Positions 25,401 to 38,194 of a stretch of DNA of 64,000 bases are shown piece after piece. The stretch comes from Lagopus muta. Taxonomy: Eukaryota > Chordata > Aves > Galliformes > Phasianidae. Position 1 is the first letter of the stretch. Every line of letters starts with the position of its first letter. The stretch covers positions 137,977,957 to 138,041,956 of the forward strand of contig NC_064433.1 in NCBI RefSeq assembly GCF_023343835.1, given 5' to 3'. A program made the translations under genes and the position numbers. The notes under the pieces were generated by a model. The model saw only the letters and a list, made by a program, of their open reading frames with translations. It did no database searches and was not told the origin of the DNA.

Positions 25401-26454
25401 CCTCATCTGTAGTTTCTTCTCTCCCACTATAGCCCTCCATTTCCAAAAGTGAGAAACAGCAGAACATTCAACAGAGTGGCTACTATCAATCTTCTTCCCT
25501 GTAAAGAAAAGACATGTTTTAATTCTACTGCTTTGTTTCATCATGACAGAGGACCACGTTTCCTTCTTACCTACAATTTTCAAGTTGTTCACACCAAGTA
25601 AATCTAGCCTCTGGAGCAGAAGTGAGACCAAACTATCTGGGCTAACCCTGTACTCCAAATGAGTGAGTCATATGCCAACCTACGTTCCTCCTAAGAACTT
25701 CATCAGTCACTTGCTCCCTGGGAGAAAAACGTGCAGAAGGAAGCATACATCTACACAGAAAGAAAAGCCAAAGTCAAGAGGCACAAAGACTGAGTGAGGG
25801 AGGAACCAGACCACTACAGTTTAACTCTACCTCTCTGATAGCTGAATACTGACAGAAGAAAAGTCAAATCAATTCTCCCATTCAGACAGCTAGATTAAGA
25901 TGAGAGGAGGAAAATAAATGAGGTTTGCTTTTCCAGTTAACCTTTATGTTTCCTCATTATCACACTGCATGACTCTGCTGGTAAATTCAAAAGGCGACTT
26001 CTGTCTTTAAACACAATCATTTCAATCACAAAGTGAGTTTTATGGCATACTTGTGATTAAATTACTGGTCTGCTGCTTCATTCCAAGGGACTAGAACAGG
26101 AGACACTGATCACTAACAGTTAAGAAACCTTGCCTCCAGGACCATCGCTAATATATCCGATGAACAAGAGTAAAGTTAAAGAGACTGAAAACCAACATAC
26201 ACACAAGTTCTTTTTGAAATATTAAGGCATCAGAAAATACACCTAAAAATCCCAAACACTCCCATAAATTGTTATTCCTACAGTCCATGCACTTTTAAAA
26301 GTGAAGCAAGGCTGAGACCAGCAGAACTTCAGGATGTGTTTGCAGTACCAGAGATAAAAGGCTACATACTAGCTCAGTGCTGCATGCCTCTGATGCCCAG
26401 CAGGAAGTTTTGGGTTACTACACAACTGCTGTCAGCACTGTCTAGAAGTTGTTA

Positions 26455-26505
26455 TTGCTATATATAAACATATATACATACACATACATACACACGCACA
26501 TCCTT
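26455..26505. repeat. Degenerate TA/CATA simple repeat
   Basis: Alternating purine-pyrimidine text made of 'atatata', 'catacacatacatacaca' and 'cgcaca' elements, an imperfect microsatellite in the RAB20 intron. Confidence 0.75.
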
Positions 26506-27529
26506 GGACATCCTTGAGTCTCCAACCTCCGGTTGTTTCGCAGGAGGAAGTTATTCTGGCTGATGTTGTTGCTGACGTTTCTTGGTTATGAAAATTATTT
26601 CTTCAGTCACGCCACTAGGAAAGTCTCAAAGCATACACTTGTGTGCCTCAGTGACAAGGTCTGTATCTAGCAGAATTGTCCTCTAAAATGCACCAAAGAT
26701 TCACAGTTACTCTGTTTTTTGTTTGGTTGGTTTTTGTATAGTTTAAGCACATAGTTTTGTTTGGTTCTGCTTTCTAAATTCCTTTGAATTAACTGACTCA
26801 AACAAAACATAATTTGTAGCATCTGCTCCAAGAAAACAACAGCAGCCACACTGGGTCAGACACAAGGCCATCTAGCCAAACCTCTGACAATGGAGAAAAC
26901 AGCCAAGAGCGGATGGCTAGAAAGAGGGTCAAGAACAAAGCAAATAATGCTTCTCTCAGGTATTTTTCCACGTATAGCTTGTTTGCCTCCTTGAGTTGGA
27001 TGCAATATCCAAATGACTTTTCCTAATCATCAGATTGGAAAACTGGAAATGTCAAGTTACTTGCTGCTAGAATTTACATTAAAAAAAATAATAAAATCAA
27101 GTCTGACAACTTCTGCACGCCCATTTTACAAGGCTTGAGGATAAGAATATGAAAGATTTAGATTAGACTAAGAAGCTGATCTTTCCAGGATAAGGTGGGT
27201 GTGAACATAGAGCCAGGAGAAGACTCCCACCTAGAATAGCTCATTTGCTTTTCAGACTTAACTTGGCAGAACATGCACATTTCCATGGCTTACTGAGCAG
27301 TAACAATACTGCAACGTACTCTCTAAACCTTTTAGCCTACAGTTTTAATCATTTCTGGAAAAAATGAGAGATATTTCTGAATAATAAATCAAGAAGTAAT
27401 GCAAGATCAACAGTGATGAGTATAACTGATACATATTTTAAACAATTCAGATCAGCACTTGAACTGTTGTAGTACTAATATCCACATACACTTAACCGAC
27501 AATCTATCACCATTACTGTGGATAAACTC

Positions 27530-27583
27530 GTCTATCACTCAAGTGGTCTGTTCCAACCTCAGTGATTCTACAATTCTATTTTA
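27530..27583 (+). mobile_element. CR1 3'-terminal remnant
   Basis: The stretch reads 'tggtctgttccaacctcagt' followed by 'gattctacaattctat', a sense CR1 terminus of about 50 bp. Confidence 0.75.
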
Positions 27584-27827
27584 TGAAGTCCAATACTGTT
27601 AAAAAAAGAAAAAATATTATATTGTATCAATGTTTACCCCGTTACAGCCAAATGCCTAATCCATGTCAGAATAACAACCGTCCAAACAGAACATAAAATA
27701 CGGATGATTTCCATGGAGGTAAGGGGGCTCAAAATAACATTATTTGGTTTTCTTTTCACTTATCAAAAGACAACCATGACATTCACATACAGAATACAAC
27801 ACGGAGTATAAAAATTAGACCATGCAC

Positions 27828-27925
27828 TCATAGAATCACAAAGGTTGGAAAAGACTTCCATGATCCTCCAGTCCAACTGCCCACCTACCACCAATATTTC
27901 CCCAATAAACCATGTCCCTTAGTAC
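27828..27925 (-). mobile_element. CR1 3'-terminal remnant
   Basis: The + strand reads 'catagaatcacaaaggttgg' and 'aaaagacttccatgatcctc', followed by CR1 3'-UTR text (cagtccaactgcccacctacc). It is a reverse-oriented element of about 100 bp. Confidence 0.85.
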
Positions 27926-29077
27926 AAGGAACAAAGTATATCCAAGTACAGTTAACCTTGTATGACTGCATTTTGCTGGAGCACAGAGTAAATGCAGCAG
28001 TTACAGCCAAGCACCCCCTCATTTCCTAGTCCTAATGTTCTCAACTGCTCTGTGTACAAGTAAGAGTAAAGGACTGCTAGGGCACTGCAGGGTTAAGACA
28101 GACATCTGGCATTGGCACTCCGTATTCAAGAAGATAAGAAAGGTGCAAATGTTGAACTGTAATTCTGTCATATTGTGGTGCTAAAGCATTTCTAATCTTT
28201 GATCTTTTATTTCTAGAACTTCCACCCTTCTGCAGGAGCACAAGTCAACAGTGAGACCACCCAAGAGCCAGCACCTTTGGGAGGTGAGGGAGAGGACACC
28301 AAGCTCAACACTAATCCCCAACCAGAGAGGAGAGCGGGACCACGCATGATGGTGCTCCCAGTGCTGGATGTTTTTCAACTGGCTCTGCCTATGCGGATTC
28401 AGAAGTCCTGTTGAGGATAGGGAAACAGCAGGAGCTCTCAGCATGGGGCGTGAGGGAACCCAGACCACCAGTAAGCGACCATCTCTGACCTAGCACTCCA
28501 AGGTGGGAGCCACCTGGGTGCTTCATCTGGCTGGCTAAGATGCAGCTCTAGGGCTCCTCCAGGTTCCTGTTTCAGCCTCAGTTATGTTATATAGTAATAC
28601 ATTGCAATTATAGACGTGAGATAAACATAAAAACAAAAAGATCAGCAAAGGGAAATCCTCTTGGTGAGACAGGTCTCAGGTAGAGCTACTGATGTGTTTT
28701 CATCACAGTAATAGATTAAGAAATGCAAAAAGTAAAGCCAAAGTAGCCAGATCTCCTATGCATCTCCTCCTCGCCCTCCGAGAAGTCTCCACGCAACTCT
28801 TCAGCAGTTTCGCTCCCCCTCTTCCTCCTTTTCAATTCCTGGCACAGGAAAAGCCATGTTGGACTAGATTGTGACACGAAGTGACACAGCGAGAGAACTT
28901 CGCTCCCCGGCGTCCCGAAAGGCACACGGAACACGGCGGGGCTGCAGAACGCATCACTTGGCGCTGAGGAACCGTCCCGGGCGGGCAGCGGGGCTCAGCC
29001 CCTGCCCCTGCAGCCTCGCCAAGCCTTGGTCTCGCACGAGAGAAAGCCCGACCCGCCCACACAGCCCCTCGGCCCAC

Positions 29078-29249
29078 CTGCCGTGTCCCAGATGGAGATG
29101 TTGTACGGCCCCCACTGCTTCAGGTAGAAAGCGCCGCCGACCGTGCTGACGGTGTCCTGGAAGCGCCGCTCCATGTAGCGGTGCAGCAGCGAAGTCTTAC
29201 CCACGTTCATATCCCCCAGCAGCACCACCTTCCCGTCCGGCTTCTTCAT
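29078..29249 (-). CDS. RAB20: Ras-related protein Rab-20, exon 1 (residues 1-57)
   Basis: The first coding exon starts at the ATG whose complement is 29247-29249. It encodes MKKPDGKVVLLGDMNVGKTS and continues with the switch-I area (RYMERRF, DTVSTVGGAFYLKQW) and YNISIWDTA. The G1/P-loop GDMNVGKT lies at residues 12-19. The start was chosen because it gives the family's very short N-terminus; the frame stays open upstream, but that extension is GC-rich and unlike Rab proteins. The exon ends CGGCAG followed by a GT donor at 29077-29076, phase 1, matching exon 2. It sits in a CpG island and is transcribed leftward, away from the NAXD-like starts 30 kb to the right. Confidence 0.97.
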
Positions 29250-29385
29250 CGCGCCGCCGGGCCCCGGAAGCGGCGGGACGAAGGCGGCCCCGCCGCGGGC
29301 AGCACCAACTCGGCGCTCCTCCGGAGCCGCCGCCGCGATCCGGCCCCACTGCGCGGCCGCCCCCGCTGCTCCTCCCACTCCCCCC

Positions 29386-29410
29386 GGCCCGGCCCGGCCC
29401 GGCCCGGCCC
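29386..29410. repeat. GGCCC pentamer tandem repeat in the RAB20 promoter
   Basis: Five head-to-tail GGCCC units lie about 140 bp upstream of the RAB20 start codon. The transcribed strand orientation gives GGGCC repeats, which contain regularly spaced G runs. Confidence 0.85.
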
Positions 29411-29660
29411 CGCTCCTCCCCCGGCCGGCGCCAGGGGGAGGGACCCGGGCAGGAGCTGCGTGGCCCTGGGCCTCAGGCTCGGCCCGGCAGGGGGGTCACG
29501 TCGTCCCGCAGGCTTTCGGCCGGGTGCCGTAAGTCAGCCCCGCTCCAGCCCGGGGGCACAGCTGCAGCTACCGCATCCCCACAGGGCCAGCCGGCCACTC
29601 CTGAGCCGGCCCTCCTCCTGCCGGCAGCTCGGGAAAACTTCCTGACTGGACGTGGTGGGG

Positions 29661-32600
29661 CTGGGGGAGCGGGGAGGGGAAGCAGCTGTCAGAGTAGGTA
29701 GCAGAGTTACTAATCGATCGGCTGCTGATCACCTCTTGGTGCCGCTCTTTCGAATGGCAGGCACCCATGCAGAAAGAGAAAGCAGGGAGCCCGTACCAGC
29801 AGAGGGATCCTGGCTGTAACTCCTACCTCATGCATTCATTTACTGTCCACGTAATAATAATAGTAAAAAAAAAAAACTAAAACTCAAGTGTGATTATTGA
29901 TTTACAGCGCTGCTTCCGCTATTAAGTCATGGCGTTTGGAGCACTTAAAGCAATCATCTCCGTATTTGAGCAAGGTGAGTTGCTAGTGAGGCACTGCTGA
30001 AATGTAGCTCTTTGTTGTGTTGAGAACAGATATCAGTAGCTTCTAATGGCAATACAGAAAAGTTAGGGCAGAAAACAGGTGCAACAACATTTTTTTAGTT
30101 AATAATAAATAGTGTGTACTATAAAAAGAGCACGGTGCCCTTAGCAGATGTTTTCTGCAGTGTCTTTAAACAGAGACCTGTGTCCCTGCGCTTTTGAGTT
30201 TGTGTGTTTCAGGCTAACAGGAGTCAGTCGGAGTAAGGATTCCTGTGAGTGTCACCAGCAGCTCCCAGCAATGGCAGTGTGTTACTTTCGTACGTTCACC
30301 ACCGCCTAGATAAAGGAGACTACAGATTGAGGCAGCACAATGGGCCAGGCATCACAGCACATGACTGGCTGAGCCAGAGATGCACCTTACCATGCTGCTA
30401 TCCACTTTCCATGCTTACTTCAAGGCTCGTCCCTGTTTCATAGGAATTTGCCCCAAATAATAGGCTGCAATAGGGTCAGATAATACTGCACATTGTTTCA
30501 GATCTCTGGGAGGATTTAGGAGAAAAAGCTGGTAATGTGGGCATGTTCCCAGTATGCAGAAGTGTTCCTGAGGTCAGGTTGTAAAGTCCTTCCACCGGCC
30601 TGGGGAGAACAGGTTCACAAGACCCAGCACAGTGCCCCGTAAGAATGCTCTCCAGTCTCCAGTGGAGAATTTAAGTTGTGTGTTGTTCAAGTCAAATAGC
30701 TCATGATACACTGTAATGCAATATAGATAATAACAGAGCTTGGGTGACAATATTTGGGGAAAAAATAAGAGCCTGTAATTTGCTCTCTAGCCTTCAGATC
30801 TATAGGCTTGTTGCAAGATAATTTCCCAAATCTTTGAGTTTTCCTGAGAGCTCCCCATGGTGATAAGTATGGGCATGAAGAACATAGAAAGCTACTTGAC
30901 AGGAAATCACGTGGAACACGTTCCTGTTTGGATAGCAGCTCACTTAGGCAGGCTGTGGGTGTTGTCTGGGGCTTTGTTTTGTTTTGGTTTTGGTTTAGAG
31001 CACCTGAGGACACCATGTAATTACAGTGAGGCTGCTCATTATCCTTCCTGGCAATGTGGCGACGTGGCCACCATGCTTGGTCTCCAGATGGTTTGGAATT
31101 CAGACACTTGGGACAGCTTATGGAGGTGGGCAGCACACTGATTTCTGTGCTAAAGTAAAATCCCTTTGAGAGCAGGAAGGTCAGTCTGTGTGCCAGCCAA
31201 AAAAGCTGAGCCAAGAAGCACTGTAGTGGCACCAGAGCAGTTCAGTCTTTCTAATATCCTGCAGTATGAAAGCTGCCTAATTTTGCAGAAGAAAATTAGA
31301 GCCTGTTTATTTGCTCCCTTGCTAATTTCCCTACGTATGTTTGTATGTCCCTGAGTATGTTCCTATGGCAGGACATTGTCCTTCCCACGGGCCCCATTTG
31401 GTCTCAGGGCAACAGGTGTTTGGTAAGTTCACATGAGGTGAAATGTTTGTCACAAAACAGGCTTGGTTTTTGCTGAGCTGACCTTCTTTTGGGGACAAAT
31501 TGAGCAAGTGGTGGAAGGTATTTGCTGTGCCAGCTGCAGCTCAAGTGTCCCAGCACGTCACGAGTGTGCTGGGACCTTGTTAAGCACCTGTGTCTATCTC
31601 TGTTTTACTTCCTCTCACAGCGCCTCTGTCTCCTTGGAATGTCGAATCCCACCACCAGCAAGGAAATATTGCAGGGGAGCTGAATGGGACTGTTTGTAAT
31701 GATAAAGGTGGTGCTGGCAGAAACACACTGCTCTTTAAACACAGACAAATCCATACAGCAGGGCTGCGTGCCTCAGTTATTCAAAGAATGCTAGGTCAGG
31801 AGGAGAGCGACAAGGAAGGCCCAGGCCTCAGTGTCAGATGGTGGTGGCACTCTGCTTTGTGAGCTGCCCCTTGCTGAGGTATGAGGTCACTGCATGACCT
31901 GGAAACAGCTTTTTGAAGCATGGCAATACGTGGCTTTGTTTGTGCTTAATGCCTTCCTTTATGACTTCTTTATGTGAAATGAGCAAATAAGCGTTTATGC
32001 TCATTAAACACAGGCATTCCCACTCGTCATCCCCTGAGCAGCCCTAAATACAGCTCTCTCTCAGGACACTCTCTTTTAAGCTGCAAAGCCCAAGAGAACC
32101 ATCCATTGCATTGCACTGCCCCGCGTATTTATCCTTAAATAGACTAGATTCATGCTCTTCACTCCATGGATCAGTCCACAGCCTACTTTCCCTCATCGAG
32201 GCAAATTACTTCATAAGAATAGTTAGTCTGCTTTCTTCACCTTTGCCTCTTTTCTCCCTCTCCTTTTACCTCCCCTTTCCTTCTTTTGAGGCCACCAAGC
32301 TCCAGGTGGACACCACAGCCTGGTGTCTCAGGAGGTGTCCCAGCTCTGCCCCACTCCCAGCCACCCGCCCTCCAAGCTCCTCAGCTGCAGGGCCGCTTTC
32401 TGTCAGAGGTGGAAGGAGCGTGTGGCTGCGTTTCTGCTGCCTGGCAGTGTCTGAATCACAGCACATTGGAATAAGGCCTGTGAGTCAACAAGCTTGTCAT
32501 GGAAGATCCTGACTGAATGATTAGAATTAGTCTGTGCTAACTAAAAATAAATATATGCACCCCTTTACCTTGCAGTGTTTCAAGGAATTCCTTTGTATGT

Positions 32601-34700
32601 CAATCCTTACATCAGCTTCAATTTCAGCATATAGGAATTCGCTGTTGATGAATCCCATAAAACTATGATGTCTGGCTTTTCTGCTTTCTTTCCAATAGCT
32701 ACATTTTCCATTGTTACCTTGGAAATCTTGTTGAAGTCAATGGAACTTCTATGAACTTCACAGTACCAAATATATAAATAAGCACGATGGGATTTGACCT
32801 TCCACCACCTCAAATGAAATATTCTCCCATCTAATTACACAGACTTATTCCTGCTCTAAATTCAAGAGCAAAACAACTTTCAAAATCTCCTCTGACAGAC
32901 AGTGTCTACTGTTTGCAGCTGAAATCCAAGCTTTCTTTTTTCCTGCATCTCTCGTACAGTTATCCTCTATATTGCCCTGCTACGGGAAAATTTGACACAA
33001 ATAGCAATCGCTCGTGCTGTGTATTTTTTGGCACTTTGTTTCTGAGTTGCTGTGAATTGCGTGCTACTGTTTGACATCTTTCCAGACTGTAGATGCTGCT
33101 ATGTTTCTTGGGAGCCTGGGAAATTACCTAGAAATGAAACTCGTAGCTGCTGATTTCCTCTATAAAAGCAAGTTGCTGAAGTAATTGCTTTGGTACTTCC
33201 TGTTCTGGCTTCAGCTCTGAAAGTCTTACTTGAAAAATTGCTTGCTTGCTTTTTTTCCATTTGAATTACCAAGCAGGAGGTAAGCATAATTGCAGTTTGC
33301 TTTTCTGTGACTCTTTAGTTATCAGTAATATTCAGTATTTTCATGATGTTTTCAATTTCTGAGCACTGCAGAAGTGTAACCCTCTGTTCTGCACTGATTT
33401 ACACCTCTGCAAACTTCACTGCAACATTGCTTAAATTGCTCATGGGAGCAAATCAGTTTCATATTCAGCCTGACATCACTGATCAGTAGCAGTAGCTTGG
33501 AGCGTAAAGTATTCCAGCCTTCCTTCACACCCAGAGGAAGCAACTCTTAACTCAGAGAGAGAAGTTGGATCCATAAAGGATGGGAAAAAGAAAGGAGTGG
33601 GGAGAGCAAGAAGCAAAATGCCTGAGGAAAACGTTCCACTCTATTAGGAGGTATTTTTTCATAGAATGGATCCTTTTAACATACTGAGAAAACAGCTTCC
33701 CTTCTGCAAGGGAAAGGAAGTTACAGAAACGCTTGTTGAAATTTAATCTAAATTCCTAATTTAAGCAGAAGTTCTGTGTGAAACTCATTCCAGATTTAAT
33801 ATGATATAATCTAATTGATTTCAAACACTTGCTTGTGTCTAAACTGCTCTGTTTAAAGAGCAAAAATAACAAAGAGTAAAGAACACTTCTAGAACATACA
33901 GGAGATGTTAACGTAAGATATTATTATTGGAATGAGCCCATTCCTATTTAATTCCAATAAAGAAGCTTGTAATTCTCGAAAGCTCAGAGGAGATTATTAT
34001 AAAATAACGTATCAAATTTGCTATTCTAAAATCAGAAAGAGAAAGAGAAAGGAGAAAATGCATTTAATATGGACAAACAGAACAGAATGGCAGAAATAAT
34101 CGAAACTAAAAAGTGAAACAAAGATTTTTTGTCCAAAAGTGAAGAGAGGGTACAAAGTGTAAAATGAAAGCATCCTTAAGAAGCATGTGTACATGGAAAA
34201 CAAGAACAGACATGGGTAAAAAAAAATAACTGGGTATATGCACAGTGCTTGGAATACATCGAGGGCTGCAGAAAAGGATTTCCTTTCTCAGTGAAATGGC
34301 AGATTGGGATTTCATAGCCTGTTGCTGGTCTGCTGCTCAGTAGAATTTTCTCAGCTCTTAAGAGCACTGTTAACAGTTAAAAATAAATCTAATATACAGA
34401 ACATACACATGCAAACATTAAAATCTTATGCTAAAGTTATTCAGTGAAGAAGGAATTCCTTGATTTTTACACTTCAAAGTTCTTATTAGGGTCATATATT
34501 AGCTAACTTCTAGACATGCAGACAATGAATAGTAACAGAAGGAATTCAAAAACAACCACATACAAATGGAGAAATGACAAATAACACTTCTTGGCTGTAT
34601 TCTTCCGAGCTGGTAAGAAAAAAGTCCATCAATTTCAAGCAAGTGTTAGATCAAAACCTGGGTTTGGATGGATATCACAAGCAACTACACAAATTATTTA
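29661..34700. other. Intergenic DNA upstream of RAB20
   Basis: No gene was recognised. Points of note are an exon-like ATG plus donor at 29929-29974, an inverted AGGTCA/TGACCT pair at 31884-31900, and several ORFs under 185 codons without domain signals. The segment is otherwise unique and AT-rich, with no clear CR1. Confidence 0.55.
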
Positions 34701-34704
34701 TGTT

Positions 34705-34890
34705 GATTCTAAGCACAGGTTCCCCAGGGCAGTGTCATGGCACCAAGCTGCTGGAGTTCAAGAGATGCCTGGACAATGCTCTTAGACATAGGGTTTGAAT
34801 TTTGGGTGATCCTGTGTGGTGCCAAGAGTTGGATTAAATGCTCCTTATGGATCTCTTCTAACTCGAGACATTCTGTGATTCTGTGATTTA
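34705..34890 (+). mobile_element. CR1 3' end
   Basis: The sense CR1 3'-UTR includes 'gctggagttcaagagatgcc', 'agacatagggtttgaatttt' and 'gccaagagttggattaaatg', and ends 'gacattctgtgattctgtga'. It is the same subfamily as the split element at 2762/3681 and the truncated copy at 38195. Confidence 0.9.
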
Positions 34891-37800
34891 TGAGACACTG
34901 AGGTTTAGTAGTGCACTCAGGGGAGGAGGTGACCTGCGGAAAGGGGCTGCAAAGGTCTCCTGGATTTTGGACTGACTCATCTCTAATATAAACTAGTGCA
35001 ACATGACAGCTAACAGCTGTCCAAGGCTTTATTTTTTATGTTTTTAAATAACAAGATGTAAGTGCCCTCTTGCTTCCTTATTATCAGCTGTAAGGGTCAT
35101 AAAACTTGTGACAACATGACGCAGCTAGTTGAAAGGAAGGAAGAAATTAAGCAGTGTGGATTTTAGGAAGTAGTATAGTATACAGTGGAATTAAGCAAAG
35201 AAATGTAGAGATCATATTTAAAATCAAAGAATTGAAAAGGTCCTGCAAAAACTTTGTAGCTTGATCAAAACTTGCACGAGGTGAGTGTTTGAAAGAGCTG
35301 CCTCCCAGTCTTTCAGCAGGAAGACCAATAAGTAAATCAATAGAGTGTAATTCCAGTTTGGGTAGACCTTAAGCTCTTGTAAATCTCCTTTAAAAGTAGA
35401 AATTAAAAACAACAACAACAAAAACAGTAGGGACCAATCCTAGAATGGTGGAATCTGAGTTAATGCTGTAAGTCTAATGTATCTTACTATCTGATTGATA
35501 AAAGTGGTGACTTATTGTTTGGGTCTTTGCAGCTTCCTCCCATTCAGTCTTCTATTTCTGAGAGGTTTTTCTGTCAAGCTTTTACTTGGTCTCCCTGGTA
35601 AAGGCATATGGCTGCTTGTGCCCCGCTTGTTTCCCTCTGGAAATAAAATCAAATCACAAGAGGCTACAGATGTAAGTGGCACATATTTTCATTCTGTTAA
35701 AATGAACGTTAAGTCTGAGCCCTCAGATGTTTTCAGGTTTTCTGACCCAGATGTTTTCAGGTTTTCTGACCCAGAGATTACCAAATACACTGTTAATTAT
35801 TAGCCAGTAAATGGAGGCTGGGATGGTCACATTCTGAGATCAGCTAATGCCTCGGGGTAAAATGACTCCTGTCCTTGACAAGCTATGTTTCTGGTTGTAG
35901 GGAAAAACTAAAAACTACATCTTCATTATTCATCAACTGTTTGTGCATGTTAAGCTCATTAATATAATATAGTAACAAATGCAGTGCTAAAAGTAACTGA
36001 GCGCCAGCATATACTGGTGGGTCTTCAGTTTTCACAAAGTTCATCTGAATTAGCAGAACTGCTTTCTAGCTTTCCTTAAAGTCATGGATGGTATCTGAGG
36101 AGCTCAGCCCTCCACGGAAAGCATCCTGTGGGAAGCATCCTGAAAGTGGAAGTTGTTCTTTCTACAACACAAAGGATATTACCTACCTGTACCCGAGTGC
36201 AAAGTAGATACCATGGCAGCTGCTTCATGAATCAGGCTGCCTAAACACATCATCTCTGTTCTCCATAACTGCATTTGAACTGAGCCACGGATACGTGCTA
36301 TACTTTGTTCTGAAGTCAAGGTCCTGTGCTCAGTAGTGTTCCTCTGCACTGGTGCATCCATGATGTTCTTTCCATCTATTAGCCATATTTATTTGTCTTT
36401 GTTCCCAGATTGCATGGTTTAGGCATATACTTCAGGTGTTTTCAAAGGTCTTCTCTAGGAGATCCTGTCTGCTGATTGTAGGTGTTCGTAGGGTGAATTT
36501 CTTTACATTTATTGACTGTATGCATTTCTAGCACGTTTTCCACTTGTTATATTTTTGTTCCATAAAAGTAGTTTTGCTGTCACAGTCAGATGCCTAAGCA
36601 AGTACTGTCACTCTAGAACATCAAATCTCTCTCTTTTCCCTCAAAGTACAGTTCTTTAAAGGTGTTCCTACATGAAGGAAAAAAGCTAGCACAGTATACC
36701 CGGACTTTTAAAAAGCTTTAACAAGATTGGCTCTATGAAGTTATCGCAAATACTGAATAAGTCAGGGACCATCCAGGAGAATGTAGTAAACATTCTGCTA
36801 ATTTCTACTGTACACTTTTTCCTTTGAGACTTCTTGTCTCCCATCTGAACTTCCAGATGCTTTTGTTTAAACACGCACAGTAACACAGTAAATTGTTAAT
36901 TTGAAATGAATTAAGAATTTGCACGTGATACTGTAGTTACAGGTTGAATGCTCCAGGTCCTTTCCTTGATACCTTCTCCAGTAAGATGAAAGAAAAAAAA
37001 ATGCTTTCTACGTGACTCAAATTATGACAGAGAGAGGAAAGCTGAGTCAATATATCTTTGCCCCATACAACTGCTAGCAGAAGCCTGTGGGTGGTAGTTA
37101 TGATAATCTGAGCTACTTGGAGCTGTACTCATGAATTTGGCTGCAGTGTAGGTATCCCCATTGGGGTGTTTCTATTTTGGCTGAGAAAGTGAGGATTTTA
37201 ATGTGTTGCATCAACTTCCTCTCTCTAAGACCGTTTTTCATCAGAAGCTGAAAGTGGGAGCTCTCTGCTCCCATGTGCCACCCTGTGTAGGTGCTTTACA
37301 GTTTGCAGGGTTGCATCCAAAGTCACGAGAGCCCAGTGACGGTGACCCTTGCCTCCTCTGTCATGATGCAAAAGGACATCATGATGACCATAAGACGTGT
37401 CAGAAGAATTGTCACTTTCTACACATCTAAGGGATTTGTAGTGATGGGTCTTTGCATAATTTGCAGCGTGAGTTGGTGCACAGTCCCATGCTACGGTACG
37501 TGAAGGTTTTAAGAACTGATGTTGCCAGGTCAAAAAGCACAAACAGATCCAAGCACAAACAGACATTAGAATATGAATATGACATTAGAATAGAATGTCA
37601 AAACATGGTATTGCCATATCTGGATGCTTAACATTCTTATTACGTGTTTGGAACACCATATGCAGCCTTTTGCTGTTCTTTTTCCCAAGTGGAATAAAAC
37701 TAGATGTTCAAGCAGGAGGGAACCACAGCAAACCTTACCTGACAAAGTAGGGAAATCAAGACAGCAGGCAACACTGTGCAGCATACATGCCCCAGCAGCA

Positions 37801-38190
37801 CTGGCACAGCCTGTGCTGGCAGAATTACTTCTGAAACAGACTCTTACAAAGGAAGAAGTGATTACCATTTCTCCTAGACTCAGTATTTCAAAAATCATGT
37901 GCACATGGCATGTGTTATTTGTATTTACATTATAAAGTAGGATAAAATCTGCTGACCTATTCACCTGGGATATGTGTGATCCCAGACAAGTTTTAAAAAC
38001 AGAAGGTGATTTCTGGAGATTCGTACTGCTGGTTACGAGGGCACAGGGGCAGAAGACGTCCTGATTATGCTGACTTCACCCCTTCCAAAGGGTGAGCAAC
38101 AAGTGGCAGCTATAAAGGGGAGGACATGAAAGCAGAATTTGCAAGGGAAGACCACCATCTGTGATGAACCGAAGATCTGGGTGTCTGCTT
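34891..38190. other. Intergenic DNA
   Basis: No gene was recognised. A 24-base tandem duplication lies at 35724-35771. Otherwise the stretch holds unique AT-rich sequence and chance ORFs up to about 130 codons. Confidence 0.55.
35724..35771. repeat. 24-bp perfect tandem duplication
   Basis: A unit starting cagatgttttcagg and ending tctgacc is present twice with no mismatch. Because the unit is a multiple of three it would repeat eight residues in any frame, but no coding context is evident. Confidence 0.9.
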
Positions 38191-38194
38191 TTAG

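Larger units (their letters stand above)
8704..29077 (-). other. RAB20: RAB20 intron (about 20.4 kb)
   Basis: This is the single intron between the RAB20 coding exons, with GT donor at 29077-29076 and AG acceptor at 8705-8704 on the - strand. It contains only short CR1 remnants, homopolymer runs (poly-T near 8799 and 9387, poly-A near 8921), a long TA microsatellite at 19142-19201 and unique sequence. No nested gene was recognised. The longest open stretch (17916-18428, + strand) has no detectable domain. Confidence 0.9.
28880..29660. promoter_or_regulatory. CpG island / RAB20 promoter
   Basis: This is a sharp rise in G+C and CpG density over otherwise AT-rich DNA, centred on RAB20 exon 1. 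It includes five consecutive GGCCC units at about 29386-29410 and many GC-box-like runs upstream of the start codon. No TATA box is obvious. The island extends past exon 1 on both sides, as is usual for a CpG promoter, and may fire in both directions. Confidence 0.85.

Noticed and set aside
30687-31232. 181-codon ORF on the - strand
   Set aside because: The translation looks random, including a lysine/asparagine/threonine run from a simple GTTTT-type repeat. There is no supporting signal.
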